64,000 bases of DNA from NCBI GenBank assembly GCA_016926235.1, contig JAFGOZ010000220.1:186001-250000 (forward strand), written 5' to 3'. Positions 47,158 through 54,613 of the stretch are shown here, one piece after another. Position numbers and translations under genes: made by a program. How positions within the stretch are numbered: the stretch's first letter is position 1; each line of letters opens with the position of its first letter. A model generated the notes under the pieces. That model saw only the letters and a program-made list of their open reading frames with translations. It ran no database searches and was not told the DNA's origin. This stretch comes from Bacteroidales bacterium. GTDB lineage: Bacteria; Bacteroidota; Bacteroidia; Bacteroidales; UBA10428.

Positions 47158-47856
47158 ATGGTTGTAGAAATTGAAAATATTCATAAATCATTCGGTGACC
47201 TGGTTGTATTTCAGGATTTTTCACTTACAATCCCGAAAAATGAAATAACATGCATTGTAGGGCCGTCAGGCTGCGGGAAAACCACACTTCTTAATATTAT
47301 ATGTAATACAGAGGGCCTGGATTCCGGCTCTGTCCATGGGGTAAACTTTAACAGAATATCCTATATATTCCAGGAAACCAGGATGTTGCCGTGGAAAACG
47401 GCACTTGAAAATATTCAATTGGTTTTGAATGATATATCAATTAAGGATAGCACGGAATTGGGGTTGAAATACCTGAAGATGGTTAACCTGGAAGAATTTT
47501 ATAATAAATATCCGCATCAGCTAAGCGGAGGTATGAAGCAGAGGGTTTCCATAGCCCGTGCTTTTGCCTATCCGTCAAATCTAATACTAATGGACGAAGC
47601 TTTTAAAGGTCTGGATGTAATTACTAAACAAAATATCCTGGACGAATTTAAAAGGATTTGGCAGAATGATAAGCGGACCGTAATTTATGTTACACATGAC
47701 ATTGAAGAAGCACTTCAGATTTGTGACCATCTGATCCTTTTTTCTGACCGGCCGGTAACGATTTTGAATAAGTATAGCAACGAAGATATACAATCAGACC
47801 CGGGCAGGGTAAAGAATGAGATAATACTTACTTTCAATAAAAAAGCCGGAGTATAA
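47158..47856 (+). CDS. ABC importer ATPase (NitT/TauT type)
   Basis: A 232-residue ATP-binding subunit. Walker A is GPSGCGKTT (~residue 38), the signature LSGGMKQRVSIARA (~122), Walker B LILMDEAFKGLD, and the switch His is in YVTHDIEEAL. It starts 3 bases after the permease stop. Its stop codon lies in the loop of a strong terminator that ends the transcript. Confidence 0.94.
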   Translation: MVVEIENIHKSFGDLVVFQDFSLTIPKNEITCIVGPSGCGKTTLLNIICNTEGLDSGSVHGVNFNRISYIFQETRMLPWKTALENIQLVLNDISIKDSTELGLKYLKMVNLEEFYNKYPHQLSGGMKQRVSIARAFAYPSNLILMDEAFKGLDVITKQNILDEFKRIWQNDKRTVIYVTHDIEEALQICDHLILFSDRPVTILNKYSNEDIQSDPGRVKNEIILTFNKKAGV

Positions 47857-47867
47857 CCCCGGCTTTT
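47841..47867. terminator. Bidirectional intrinsic terminator
   Basis: Perfect stem AAAAGCCGG (47841-47849) / CCGGCTTTT (47859-47867), loop of nine bases, with A-run and T-run on the flanks. It can end both the ABC operon (plus strand) and the hydrogenase-locus receiver gene (minus strand), whose stop is 23 bases away. The ATPase stop codon lies in the loop. Confidence 0.9.
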
Positions 47868-47889
47868 ATTGTATGTATTAACTTATATC

Positions 47890-48390
47890 TTAAGCCAATA
47901 TTCTCTTTACTTCTGGTATAAGCTCTTCAGCTTTAACCGGTTTACGTAAAAATCCGTCAACTTCAAAGTAAACATTCTTACCACCTTCGCTTCTGTAATC
48001 CACTCCACTTAAACCATTAGAAAGGTTTTTAATAAGAAGTACGTCAAGGTCTTTAAATTTGGGATCTTTTCTGAATTCATGAGCCATAGCCTGAATACTC
48101 TCCTTTTGACCGTCAGTTGTAATTAAAAGATCAATGGATGTAGTAAATACTACCGGAATATCTTTAAATGCAGGATCACTGCTCATTTTTTGTCTCATAT
48201 CAAATCCTTCATAATGGTAAGTCATCATGACATCGAGTATAGCAAGATCAGGCTTATTGCTCTTCATTGCCTCAATACCTGTTTTGCTGTCATATGCAGT
48301 TAAAACATTATATCCTTCTTTTTCAAGAAAAGCTTTGTACATGGCTATTACATCGATATCGTCATCAACTAAAAAAATCGTCTTTTTCAT
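47890..48390 (-). CDS. Single-domain response regulator, extended receiver
   Basis: A 166-residue receiver-only protein. FLVDDDIDVIAMYKAFL holds the acidic pocket, the phospho-acceptor is Asp53 (DLAILDVMM), and the conserved Lys is in GFLRKPVKAEEL. About 40 extra residues with many charges are inserted after the third strand (MTYHYEGFDMRQKM and a longer segment to residue ~140). No DNA-binding or enzymatic output follows. It is the last gene of the hydrogenase locus, 76 bases after rex. Confidence 0.85.
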   Translation of the reverse strand: MKKTIFLVDDDIDVIAMYKAFLEKEGYNVLTAYDSKTGIEAMKSNKPDLAILDVMMTYHYEGFDMRQKMSSDPAFKDIPVVFTTSIDLLITTDGQKESIQAMAHEFRKDPKFKDLDVLLIKNLSNGLSGVDYRSEGGKNVYFEVDGFLRKPVKAEELIPEVKRILA

Positions 48391-48427
48391 GGTTTCAGTT
48401 CTTATTTTTGTTTTTAAAGATATTAAT

Positions 48428-48461
48428 TATTTCTGAAAAGGAACAGTTAATTTCAGAAATA
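48428..48461. other. 11-base inverted repeat between rex and the receiver gene
   Basis: TATTTCTGAAA (48428-48438) and TTTCAGAAATA (48451-48461), spacer of 12 bases. It lies just past the rex stop codon. It could be a stem-loop at the 3' end of the rex message or an operator; no T-run follows on the minus strand. Confidence 0.5.
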
Positions 48462-48466
48462 GTATT

Positions 48467-49090
48467 CTAGCGGCTGTCTTTGGCAAAATAAGCCACTTTT
48501 TCAAGCGAGGTAATCATATCATACTCTTCAAGGTATACATGACCTGGCACATTTACCGGTTTGGTAGTATAATTTAGGATACCTTTAATGCCTGCATGAA
48601 CTAACTCAGCCGTTACACTCTTGGCAAATTCGGCAGGCATGGATAGAATTGCAATAGAAATATTGTTTGCTTTTATTACATCTGATAATTGGTTCATATG
48701 GTAACACCTTACACCGGCAATTACCCTGTCTGTTTTGTCAGCATCTGTATCAAATGCAGCTATAATTTTCATTTTTTCACGTTTCACATTGAAGTAATTG
48801 GTAACTGCTTTTCCAAGATGTCCCATACCAATAACACAAACTTTAATTCCTTTGGGAGTATCAAGTATCTCTCCAATTAAATTAATGAGTTCCGCAATAT
48901 CGTATCCTTTTTTAAGGGTACTCGAATAACCAATTAACATCAAGTCGCGCCTTACCTGTTCGGGAGTATTGTGCACCATGTTTGCAATTTCATATGAAAA
49001 GATATGCCGCTTTTTTTCGGAGAGGGTATCCATCAGTATTCTTCTGTACTGGCTCAACCTTTCTACCGTTTTGTTGGGTAATTTTTCCAT
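48467..49090 (-). CDS. rex: Redox-sensing transcriptional repressor Rex
   Basis: A 207-residue protein. The N-terminal winged helix (~1-80, with FSYEIANMVHNTPEQVRRDLMLIGY in part) binds DNA. The Rossmann domain (VCVIGMGHLGKAV, ~residue 84) binds NADH or NAD+, and the C-terminal helix is the domain-swap arm. Rex represses fermentative and hydrogenase genes while NAD+ is high and leaves DNA when NADH rises. Its presence in the same run as hydABC, and Rex-box-like sites at the hydC promoter, make hydC a likely target. It has a TATATTTG -7 box of its own. Confidence 0.95.
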   Translation of the reverse strand: MEKLPNKTVERLSQYRRILMDTLSEKKRHIFSYEIANMVHNTPEQVRRDLMLIGYSSTLKKGYDIAELINLIGEILDTPKGIKVCVIGMGHLGKAVTNYFNVKREKMKIIAAFDTDADKTDRVIAGVRCYHMNQLSDVIKANNISIAILSMPAEFAKSVTAELVHAGIKGILNYTTKPVNVPGHVYLEEYDMITSLEKVAYFAKDSR

Positions 49091-49121
49091 TGCAACTTTT
49101 GTTAGTTAATTAACATTGTGG

Positions 49122-49157
49122 CAAATATATTATCATTTTTTGTGAAATTGAAAACAC
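49122..49157 (-). promoter_or_regulatory. rex promoter with possible Rex box
   Basis: On the minus strand the -7 box TATATTTG is at 49122-49129. Upstream, TTGTGAAATTGAAAACAC (plus strand, 49140-49157) matches the first ten bases of the site at 57105-57122 and ends in AACA, overlapping the -33 region. This suggests autoregulation; the second half-site is weak and no TTTG occurs at 19 bases. Confidence 0.4.
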
Positions 49158-49159
49158 TT

Positions 49160-50278
49160 TTACACAGGGAAGACAATTGTAAATTTACTTCCCACGTTTT
49201 CTTTACTTTCCACGGCTATTTGACCATTATACAGAGTTACTACTTTTTTTAAGATAGACAGACCCAATCCGCTTCCTGTGATATATTTTGTTTTTTCATT
49301 TTTTATGCGCACGAAGTCCTGGAACAATTTTGAAATCTCATCTTTAGTCAAGCCAATACCAGTATCTTCTACAATAATATGGATATTATTTTCAATACGT
49401 TTAATCATGCAGGTTACTTCTCCACCATCACGATTATATTTCACAGCGTTTGAAAGCAGGTTATTAAAGATTATGTCAATATCATCTGGTTTTGCTTTCA
49501 TTGTTATGTCCCCCTCACATTCGAGGGTGAATTTTATATCTTTCTGTATTGCCAATGGACGGCATGTATCATAGGCAAATTCTGCAATTTCTTTCAGGTT
49601 TACATCTTTCACCTCTTTGTCGTTGCGTTCAAGCCTTATTTTAGTCAGGTCAAGCAAATCCATAATCAGATTTTTCATGCCATTTGCCCTGATTATTGAA
49701 CGGTTAATCATGTCATTATAATCATCAATATTATTGCCCAACTGCTTTTGTTTCATTATTTCGAGATAGCCGGTAATGGCATTTAATGGCGATTTTAATT
49801 CATGAGACAATACGGAAAGGAATTGAAACCTGACCTGTTTCCCTTCGTGTTTCATCTTAGCGGTGATGCGCTTTAAAAAGAGTTGTTTAGTTATGGTACT
49901 TATGGATGCTTTTAGTTCTGCCGGGGTAAAAGGTTTGGGAATAAAATCAGAAGCCCCGTCATCAGCAGCTTTAACAGCTATTTCTAAGCTGGGATATGAA
50001 GTGATCATGGCTACTTTACAATCAAATCCCTTTTGGTTGATATATTCCAGCACCTCTACACCTTGTATGCCGGGTAATTTATTGTCTAACAATACAATAT
50101 CCGGTAGTTTTTTATCCAGTATCTCAATGGCATCTTCTCCTGATGGGGCTTCGAGGACCGCAAAGCATAAATCTTCTTCCAGGAATGGATAGCTTACAGT
50201 AAAATTCTGTAAAATCCTGTTGATTCCGGAACGTATGCCGGGTTCGTCATCCACGACTAATAATTTTAAAGTTTTCAT
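49160..50278 (-). CDS. Hybrid protein: receiver domain followed by histidine kinase
   Basis: A 372-residue soluble protein. Residues 1-130 are a receiver (LLVVDDEPGIRSGINRIL; phospho-acceptor Asp65 in DIVLLDNKLPG; Lys in FIPKPFTPAEL). Residues ~145-372 are a kinase: the HisKA motif FLSVLSHELKSPLN with His159, then N box NNLLSNAVKYN, G1 EDTGIGLTKDE and G2 GSGLGLSIL. No membrane helix or extra sensor is present, so it presumably takes phosphate from the upstream kinase or its own receiver. It overlaps the sensory hydrogenase gene by 4 bases (ATGA), showing coupled translation. Confidence 0.92.
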   Translation of the reverse strand: MKTLKLLVVDDEPGIRSGINRILQNFTVSYPFLEEDLCFAVLEAPSGEDAIEILDKKLPDIVLLDNKLPGIQGVEVLEYINQKGFDCKVAMITSYPSLEIAVKAADDGASDFIPKPFTPAELKASISTITKQLFLKRITAKMKHEGKQVRFQFLSVLSHELKSPLNAITGYLEIMKQKQLGNNIDDYNDMINRSIIRANGMKNLIMDLLDLTKIRLERNDKEVKDVNLKEIAEFAYDTCRPLAIQKDIKFTLECEGDITMKAKPDDIDIIFNNLLSNAVKYNRDGGEVTCMIKRIENNIHIIVEDTGIGLTKDEISKLFQDFVRIKNEKTKYITGSGLGLSILKKVVTLYNGQIAVESKENVGSKFTIVFPV

Positions 50279-52296
50279 GGCTGTTCAGGTGTTACAGTTT
50301 TAATATTATCATGTAAAATGCGGGGAATGGTAATTTCAAAGGTTGTTCCTGTCGGACCTTTTGTTTCATCCGTTTGGGATTTAACCTGAATAGACCCTTT
50401 ATGCATTTTAATAATGCCATAGATCGTTGGCAGTCCGAGTCCGGTGCCCTTGCCAGTCTCCTTTGTAGTGAAGAAAGGTTCAAAAACTTTATCAAGATAT
50501 TCCTGTTCAATTCCTTTCCCGGTATCTTTTACTTCGAAAAAGATGTTGTTTAATTTCTCAGCTATCAATATATCTATCAGTCCGCCGTCAGGCATTGCTT
50601 CTATGGCATTTTTAATAAGGTTTGAAAATACCTGTATCATCTGGTCCTCATCAAGCATAACGATAGGATCATTCAATTCAGATGATATCGTAACAGTGAT
50701 ATTTTCGGGGACAACAACCGAGCTAACACTTTTTCTCATAAGATCAAGAGCATTGGTTGCTGTATGTCGTACCTGGTCTTTGCGTGAAAAACTCAATAAA
50801 CCACCTACAATTTTTTTACATCTGTTAGCTTGTTCCACTATTAGTTCCAGGTCCTTACGCATTTGTGAATCATCAGGGCATTCTTCGAGTAGGAGGTTAC
50901 TGTACATGATAACAACGCCTAAAGGATTGTTTAACTCATGTGCAATACCGGCAGAAAGTTGCCCCATGCCAGCGAGTTTTTCTTTTTGTTTCAGAGCTTT
51001 TTGCATATTGGCCAGCTTCTCATTTGATTCTACCAGGCGGTCATTGTACTTATGCAGTTTTTCAATGGTGAATGGCAAACACATTTCATTTTCAGCAAGG
51101 CCATTTACTATTGCTACGGCATGGTCCCAGCAAGTGGGATAGCCACATGCCCCGCAATCAAGGTAATCGGATGGGGTGACTTTGCCCATCTTAATAAGTT
51201 CTTCTTCGATGGCTTTAGCAGAAGGAGTGTTAAGCGTCTGGTCAAATTTATCGTAGGTTTGACTTAAATCAAGTTTACCATATTCTGTGAGGTTCTCAAC
51301 AAATACTTCTTTGTCTTTGTCTTCCAGTTTTTTCAGCACATAATCACTTACCGCTTTGCGCCTTGAGAATCTCTGGCCATTTTTGCTCATTCCGGGGCCC
51401 ATAATACATCCCTGACAGGCTAATAGTTCCAGATGCTGATTCTTGATATACCCTTCGTAAAACTCCTTGATCGCTTCCATGAAACTGGGCTTGCCTTCAG
51501 CTACAATAATGTTACCATCAAATAAGCTTTCATATATCTTCACAGTTTGAAGCATTCCTCTGCTTATTGGGAAAATAGCTCCTCTTCTTCCTGTTGGCGG
51601 GTCAAATTCTCTGGCAGTAGCATTTTCAGGCCTTATGTTCATCTCCTTAAACATATCTCTCAACTCCCTGAATGTCAACACTTCATCTACCTCATTCGAT
51701 TCAGCTTTCTTTGAAACACAAGGCCCGATAAATACTACTTTAGACTCCTCTCCGTATTTCTTCTTCACTACCCTTGCCATCGCTACCATGGGAGAGGCTA
51801 TTTTACAAAGATCTTCTACCAATGAAGGATAATACCTTTCTATATATGCCACAATAGTTGGACAATTGGCTGCTATCACCGGTTTTTGACCCGGTGAACG
51901 AAATACTTTTTTATATTCATTAGCAACCAGGTCGGCACCAAAGGCTACTTCGGTTACATAATCAAAACCTATTTGCTTAACCATTCCAACAAACGTTTTA
52001 TAGTTTTCTATTTCCTGAAATTCGGAAGGAAAACTTGGTGCTATGAGTGCGATTGTTGGAGTCTTATCTTTTAAAATAAGCTTTACTTTATCTACTGTGT
52101 TTAGAAAGATTTTTGCTTCCTGACTGCATACATTTACACAATTTCCACAACCTATGCATCTTTCATCCATTACTTCGGCCTGGCCATTAACAATACGTAT
52201 GGCTTTACATGGACATTCCCTAACGCAGGTGTAACAAACCCGGCAGCGGTCTTTCACTGTAAAAACCAATTGTCTGTTTTTTATTTTCTCTGCCAT
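50275..52296 (-). CDS. Sensory [FeFe]-hydrogenase-like protein fused to histidine kinase
   Basis: A 673-residue soluble protein. Two [4Fe-4S] motifs lie at residues 18-30 and 47-57. A hydrogenase large-subunit C-terminal domain (~75-370) keeps Cys145 (AANCPT), Cys193 (GPCVSKK), Cys294 and Cys297 (LLACQGCIMGPG), the positions that hold the H-cluster, but lacks the second Cys of the TSCCP motif used for proton transfer. A further cluster motif has Cys381, 384, 389 and 406. The rest is kinase: His453 in IAHELNNPLG and ATP site to the end. It resembles group C sensory hydrogenases, which detect H2; here the output is phosphorylation. Confidence 0.9.
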   Translation of the reverse strand: MAEKIKNRQLVFTVKDRCRVCYTCVRECPCKAIRIVNGQAEVMDERCIGCGNCVNVCSQEAKIFLNTVDKVKLILKDKTPTIALIAPSFPSEFQEIENYKTFVGMVKQIGFDYVTEVAFGADLVANEYKKVFRSPGQKPVIAANCPTIVAYIERYYPSLVEDLCKIASPMVAMARVVKKKYGEESKVVFIGPCVSKKAESNEVDEVLTFRELRDMFKEMNIRPENATAREFDPPTGRRGAIFPISRGMLQTVKIYESLFDGNIIVAEGKPSFMEAIKEFYEGYIKNQHLELLACQGCIMGPGMSKNGQRFSRRKAVSDYVLKKLEDKDKEVFVENLTEYGKLDLSQTYDKFDQTLNTPSAKAIEEELIKMGKVTPSDYLDCGACGYPTCWDHAVAIVNGLAENEMCLPFTIEKLHKYNDRLVESNEKLANMQKALKQKEKLAGMGQLSAGIAHELNNPLGVVIMYSNLLLEECPDDSQMRKDLELIVEQANRCKKIVGGLLSFSRKDQVRHTATNALDLMRKSVSSVVVPENITVTISSELNDPIVMLDEDQMIQVFSNLIKNAIEAMPDGGLIDILIAEKLNNIFFEVKDTGKGIEQEYLDKVFEPFFTTKETGKGTGLGLPTIYGIIKMHKGSIQVKSQTDETKGPTGTTFEITIPRILHDNIKTVTPEQP

Positions 52297-52311
52297 ACCG
52301 TGTTTTTTAAA

Positions 52312-52359
52312 AGAGGGGGCGTTATTAGTAATTTCTACTAAGTCTTTTTACGCCCCTCT
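52312..52359 (-). promoter_or_regulatory. Long hairpin in the leader of the sensory hydrogenase gene
   Basis: Outer stem AGAGGGGGCGT (52312-52322) / ACGCCCCTCT (52350-52359) with one bulged G, and inner stem TTAGTA (52325-52330) / TACTAA (52336-52341) around a 5-base loop. It lies 16 bases before the start codon. It could be a processing or stability element dividing the operon, or a weak terminator that lowers expression of the downstream genes; the following TTTTAAAAAA is a poor T-run. Confidence 0.55.
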
Positions 52360-52437
52360 AAAACTAAAACCCAAACACACAAAACCAAATTATCAACTTT
52401 AATTCAGAATTATTCATACCCCAATAAATAATTCCAG

Positions 52438-52842
52438 TTACAATTTAAGTAAGTTTTTTATTTCTCTTTCAAGCTGGTCTGCCCGGATACCTTTGTCAAG
52501 ATAAAGATCAGCTTTAATCCAGTTCTTTTCTTCTTCTGTTGTCAGTCCAAAACCTCTACCTGTTTCGGATTTTACTGCTGTTGCAATGATAATGGGCAAA
52601 TCAGGGTAAAGCTTTTTTGCTTTATAGCTTAAAATAAAACCACTGTCTTCCTTTTCCATCATTAAATCAAAGATGGCAAGATCAGGTTGTGTTTCTTTAA
52701 GTATTTCCTCAGCTTCTTTTTGTGTTTCAGCTGTAATAACTTTAAAACCAAAAGACTCAACTTTATATTTCATTTGAAATAAAAAGTCCTCATCATCATC
52801 CACGATTAAAATCGTTTTATCCTTCGTATCTAATTTTGTCAT
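52438..52842 (-). CDS. Single-domain response regulator
   Basis: A 134-residue receiver-only protein. ILIVDDDEDFLFQMKYKV has the acidic pocket, Asp59 (DLAIFDLMMEKEDSG) is the phospho-acceptor, and Lys is in LYLDKGIRADQ. Nothing else is fused. It starts 23 bases after hydA and precedes the sensory hydrogenase by 141 bases. It may carry phosphate between the kinases of the locus or directly affect the hydrogenase. Confidence 0.9.
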   Translation of the reverse strand: MTKLDTKDKTILIVDDDEDFLFQMKYKVESFGFKVITAETQKEAEEILKETQPDLAIFDLMMEKEDSGFILSYKAKKLYPDLPIIIATAVKSETGRGFGLTTEEEKNWIKADLYLDKGIRADQLEREIKNLLKL

Positions 52843-52865
52843 AGCTGTACTAGCTGTTAAATATT

Positions 52866-54596
52866 TTATAGTAATACTTCGTTATCTCTTCTTCTGTAAT
52901 GCGTATGCAATAAATGGTGGCTCTTTTCTCCCAATGGTTTTTCAAGATATTTTGAATATATCTCTTTAATTTGTGGGTTGCCATGAGATGTACGTATGGT
53001 TTCTTTGCGATCTATATCATACAAACATTTCATCCGTGCTTTAAGAGCGCCTTCTTCTGCACCTATAGGCTGACCTCCTCCATTCAGGCATCCGCCGGGG
53101 CAGGTCATTATCTCAATAAAATGGATATCACTGCGACCCTGTTTGATTTCTTTAATAAGTTTGTCAGCATTTGCCAGGCCGCTTACTACTGCCACGCCAA
53201 GTTCCATTCCGGCAACTGTTAAAGTAGCAGTTTTAATCCCGTCAAAACCACGAACAGCCTCAACTTTAAAGTCATCCATATCTTTACCTTCCAAAACATG
53301 GAATGCAGTCCGGATGGCAGCTTCCATTACACCTCCTGAAGCACCAAAAATCTTACCGGCTGTACTGCGTGTTCCTAATGGAGAGTCAGCAGGTTCGGGT
53401 TCAAGATTTTCCAGGTCGATATTGTATAACCTGAATAAAGATGCCAGCTCACGTGTAGTTAACACTGCATCGATATCTGAAATACCATGTTGTACCATTT
53501 CTTCTCGTGCTGCTTCAAATTTTTTGGCAGTACAAGGCATAATGGATACCTGGAATATTTTTGCAGGATCAATATTTTCAATTTCAGCAAAGTAACTTTT
53601 TATCAAAGCTCCCATCATTTGCTGAGGTGACTTACAGGAAGAAATATTAGGCAGTATGTCAGGATGAAATTCCTCTGCATATTTTACCCATGCAGGACAA
53701 CAACTGGTGAACATAGGTAGTACACCTTTATTTGAAATGCGATCTACCAATTCATTTGCCTCTTCCATGATGGTTAAGTCTGCGGTGAAAGAAGTGTCAA
53801 AAACATACTTAAACCCTATTCTTCTGAAAGCTGCGTGCATCATACCTGCTACGTCTTGTCCGGGTTTCATTTTAAATTCTTCACCCAAGGCAATAGATAT
53901 AGAGGGAGCATGTTGAACTACTACTTTTAACTCAGGATTGGCAAGGGCTGCACGGACTTTTTCAACTTCTGTTTTTTCACGCAGTGCGCCTGTAGGACAA
54001 GCCAGGATACATTGTCCGCAGTTTACACAACTTGAAACGTTCATACCCTTGTTGAAGGTTGTTCCGATCACGGTTTTACTTCCCCTGTTTATAAAATCTA
54101 TAGCTGATACATTCTCAATCTCTTCACAAACACGAACACAACGGCCACAAAGGATACATTTTGCCGGGTCGCGAACAATACTTGAGCTGGATTGATCAAC
54201 AAAGTGTTCATTCTTGGCTCCTGCCAGCCTGCGTTCATTTACTCCCAGGTTTTCTGCAAGTGTTTGTAATTCACAGTTTTTATTACGTATGCAATATAAA
54301 CAATCGTCCGGGTGGTTTGAAAGTAACAATTCAACGATTGTTTTTCTGGATTCAACCACTTTTGGAGAGTGAGTTAAAATATCCATTCCTTCTTCAACGG
54401 GATAGGAACAGGCTGTTATCAGCCTTCCATTTTGTTTCATTTCAACCACGCACATCCTGCAGGCTCCTGATGGAAACAAATCCTTGATGTGGCAAAGCGT
54501 GGGAATTTTAATGCCTATTCTGCTGGCTACATCCAGTATGGTTTCCCCCTTTTCAGCCTTTACCGTTTTATTATTTATTTTAAGCGTTATTGACAT
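52866..54596 (-). CDS. hydA: [FeFe] hydrogenase catalytic subunit
   Basis: A 576-residue protein. Residues 1-80 hold a [2Fe-2S] cluster (Cys35, 46, 49, 63), residues 95-108 the His-Cys3 [4Fe-4S] site (His95, Cys99, 102, 108), and residues 147-200 two further [4Fe-4S] sites. The H-cluster motifs are complete: TSCCPAW (297-303), MPCTAKK (353-359) and MTCPGGCLNGGGQP (497-510). It ends in the usual LLHTHYRRR tail. It makes or oxidises H2 using NADH and ferredoxin via HydB and HydC. The C-terminal [2Fe-2S] domain seen in some long HydA proteins is absent. Confidence 0.96.
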   Translation of the reverse strand: MSITLKINNKTVKAEKGETILDVASRIGIKIPTLCHIKDLFPSGACRMCVVEMKQNGRLITACSYPVEEGMDILTHSPKVVESRKTIVELLLSNHPDDCLYCIRNKNCELQTLAENLGVNERRLAGAKNEHFVDQSSSSIVRDPAKCILCGRCVRVCEEIENVSAIDFINRGSKTVIGTTFNKGMNVSSCVNCGQCILACPTGALREKTEVEKVRAALANPELKVVVQHAPSISIALGEEFKMKPGQDVAGMMHAAFRRIGFKYVFDTSFTADLTIMEEANELVDRISNKGVLPMFTSCCPAWVKYAEEFHPDILPNISSCKSPQQMMGALIKSYFAEIENIDPAKIFQVSIMPCTAKKFEAAREEMVQHGISDIDAVLTTRELASLFRLYNIDLENLEPEPADSPLGTRSTAGKIFGASGGVMEAAIRTAFHVLEGKDMDDFKVEAVRGFDGIKTATLTVAGMELGVAVVSGLANADKLIKEIKQGRSDIHFIEIMTCPGGCLNGGGQPIGAEEGALKARMKCLYDIDRKETIRTSHGNPQIKEIYSKYLEKPLGEKSHHLLHTHYRRRDNEVLL

Positions 54597-54613
54597 AGCT
54601 TTGTTTTTTTCTG

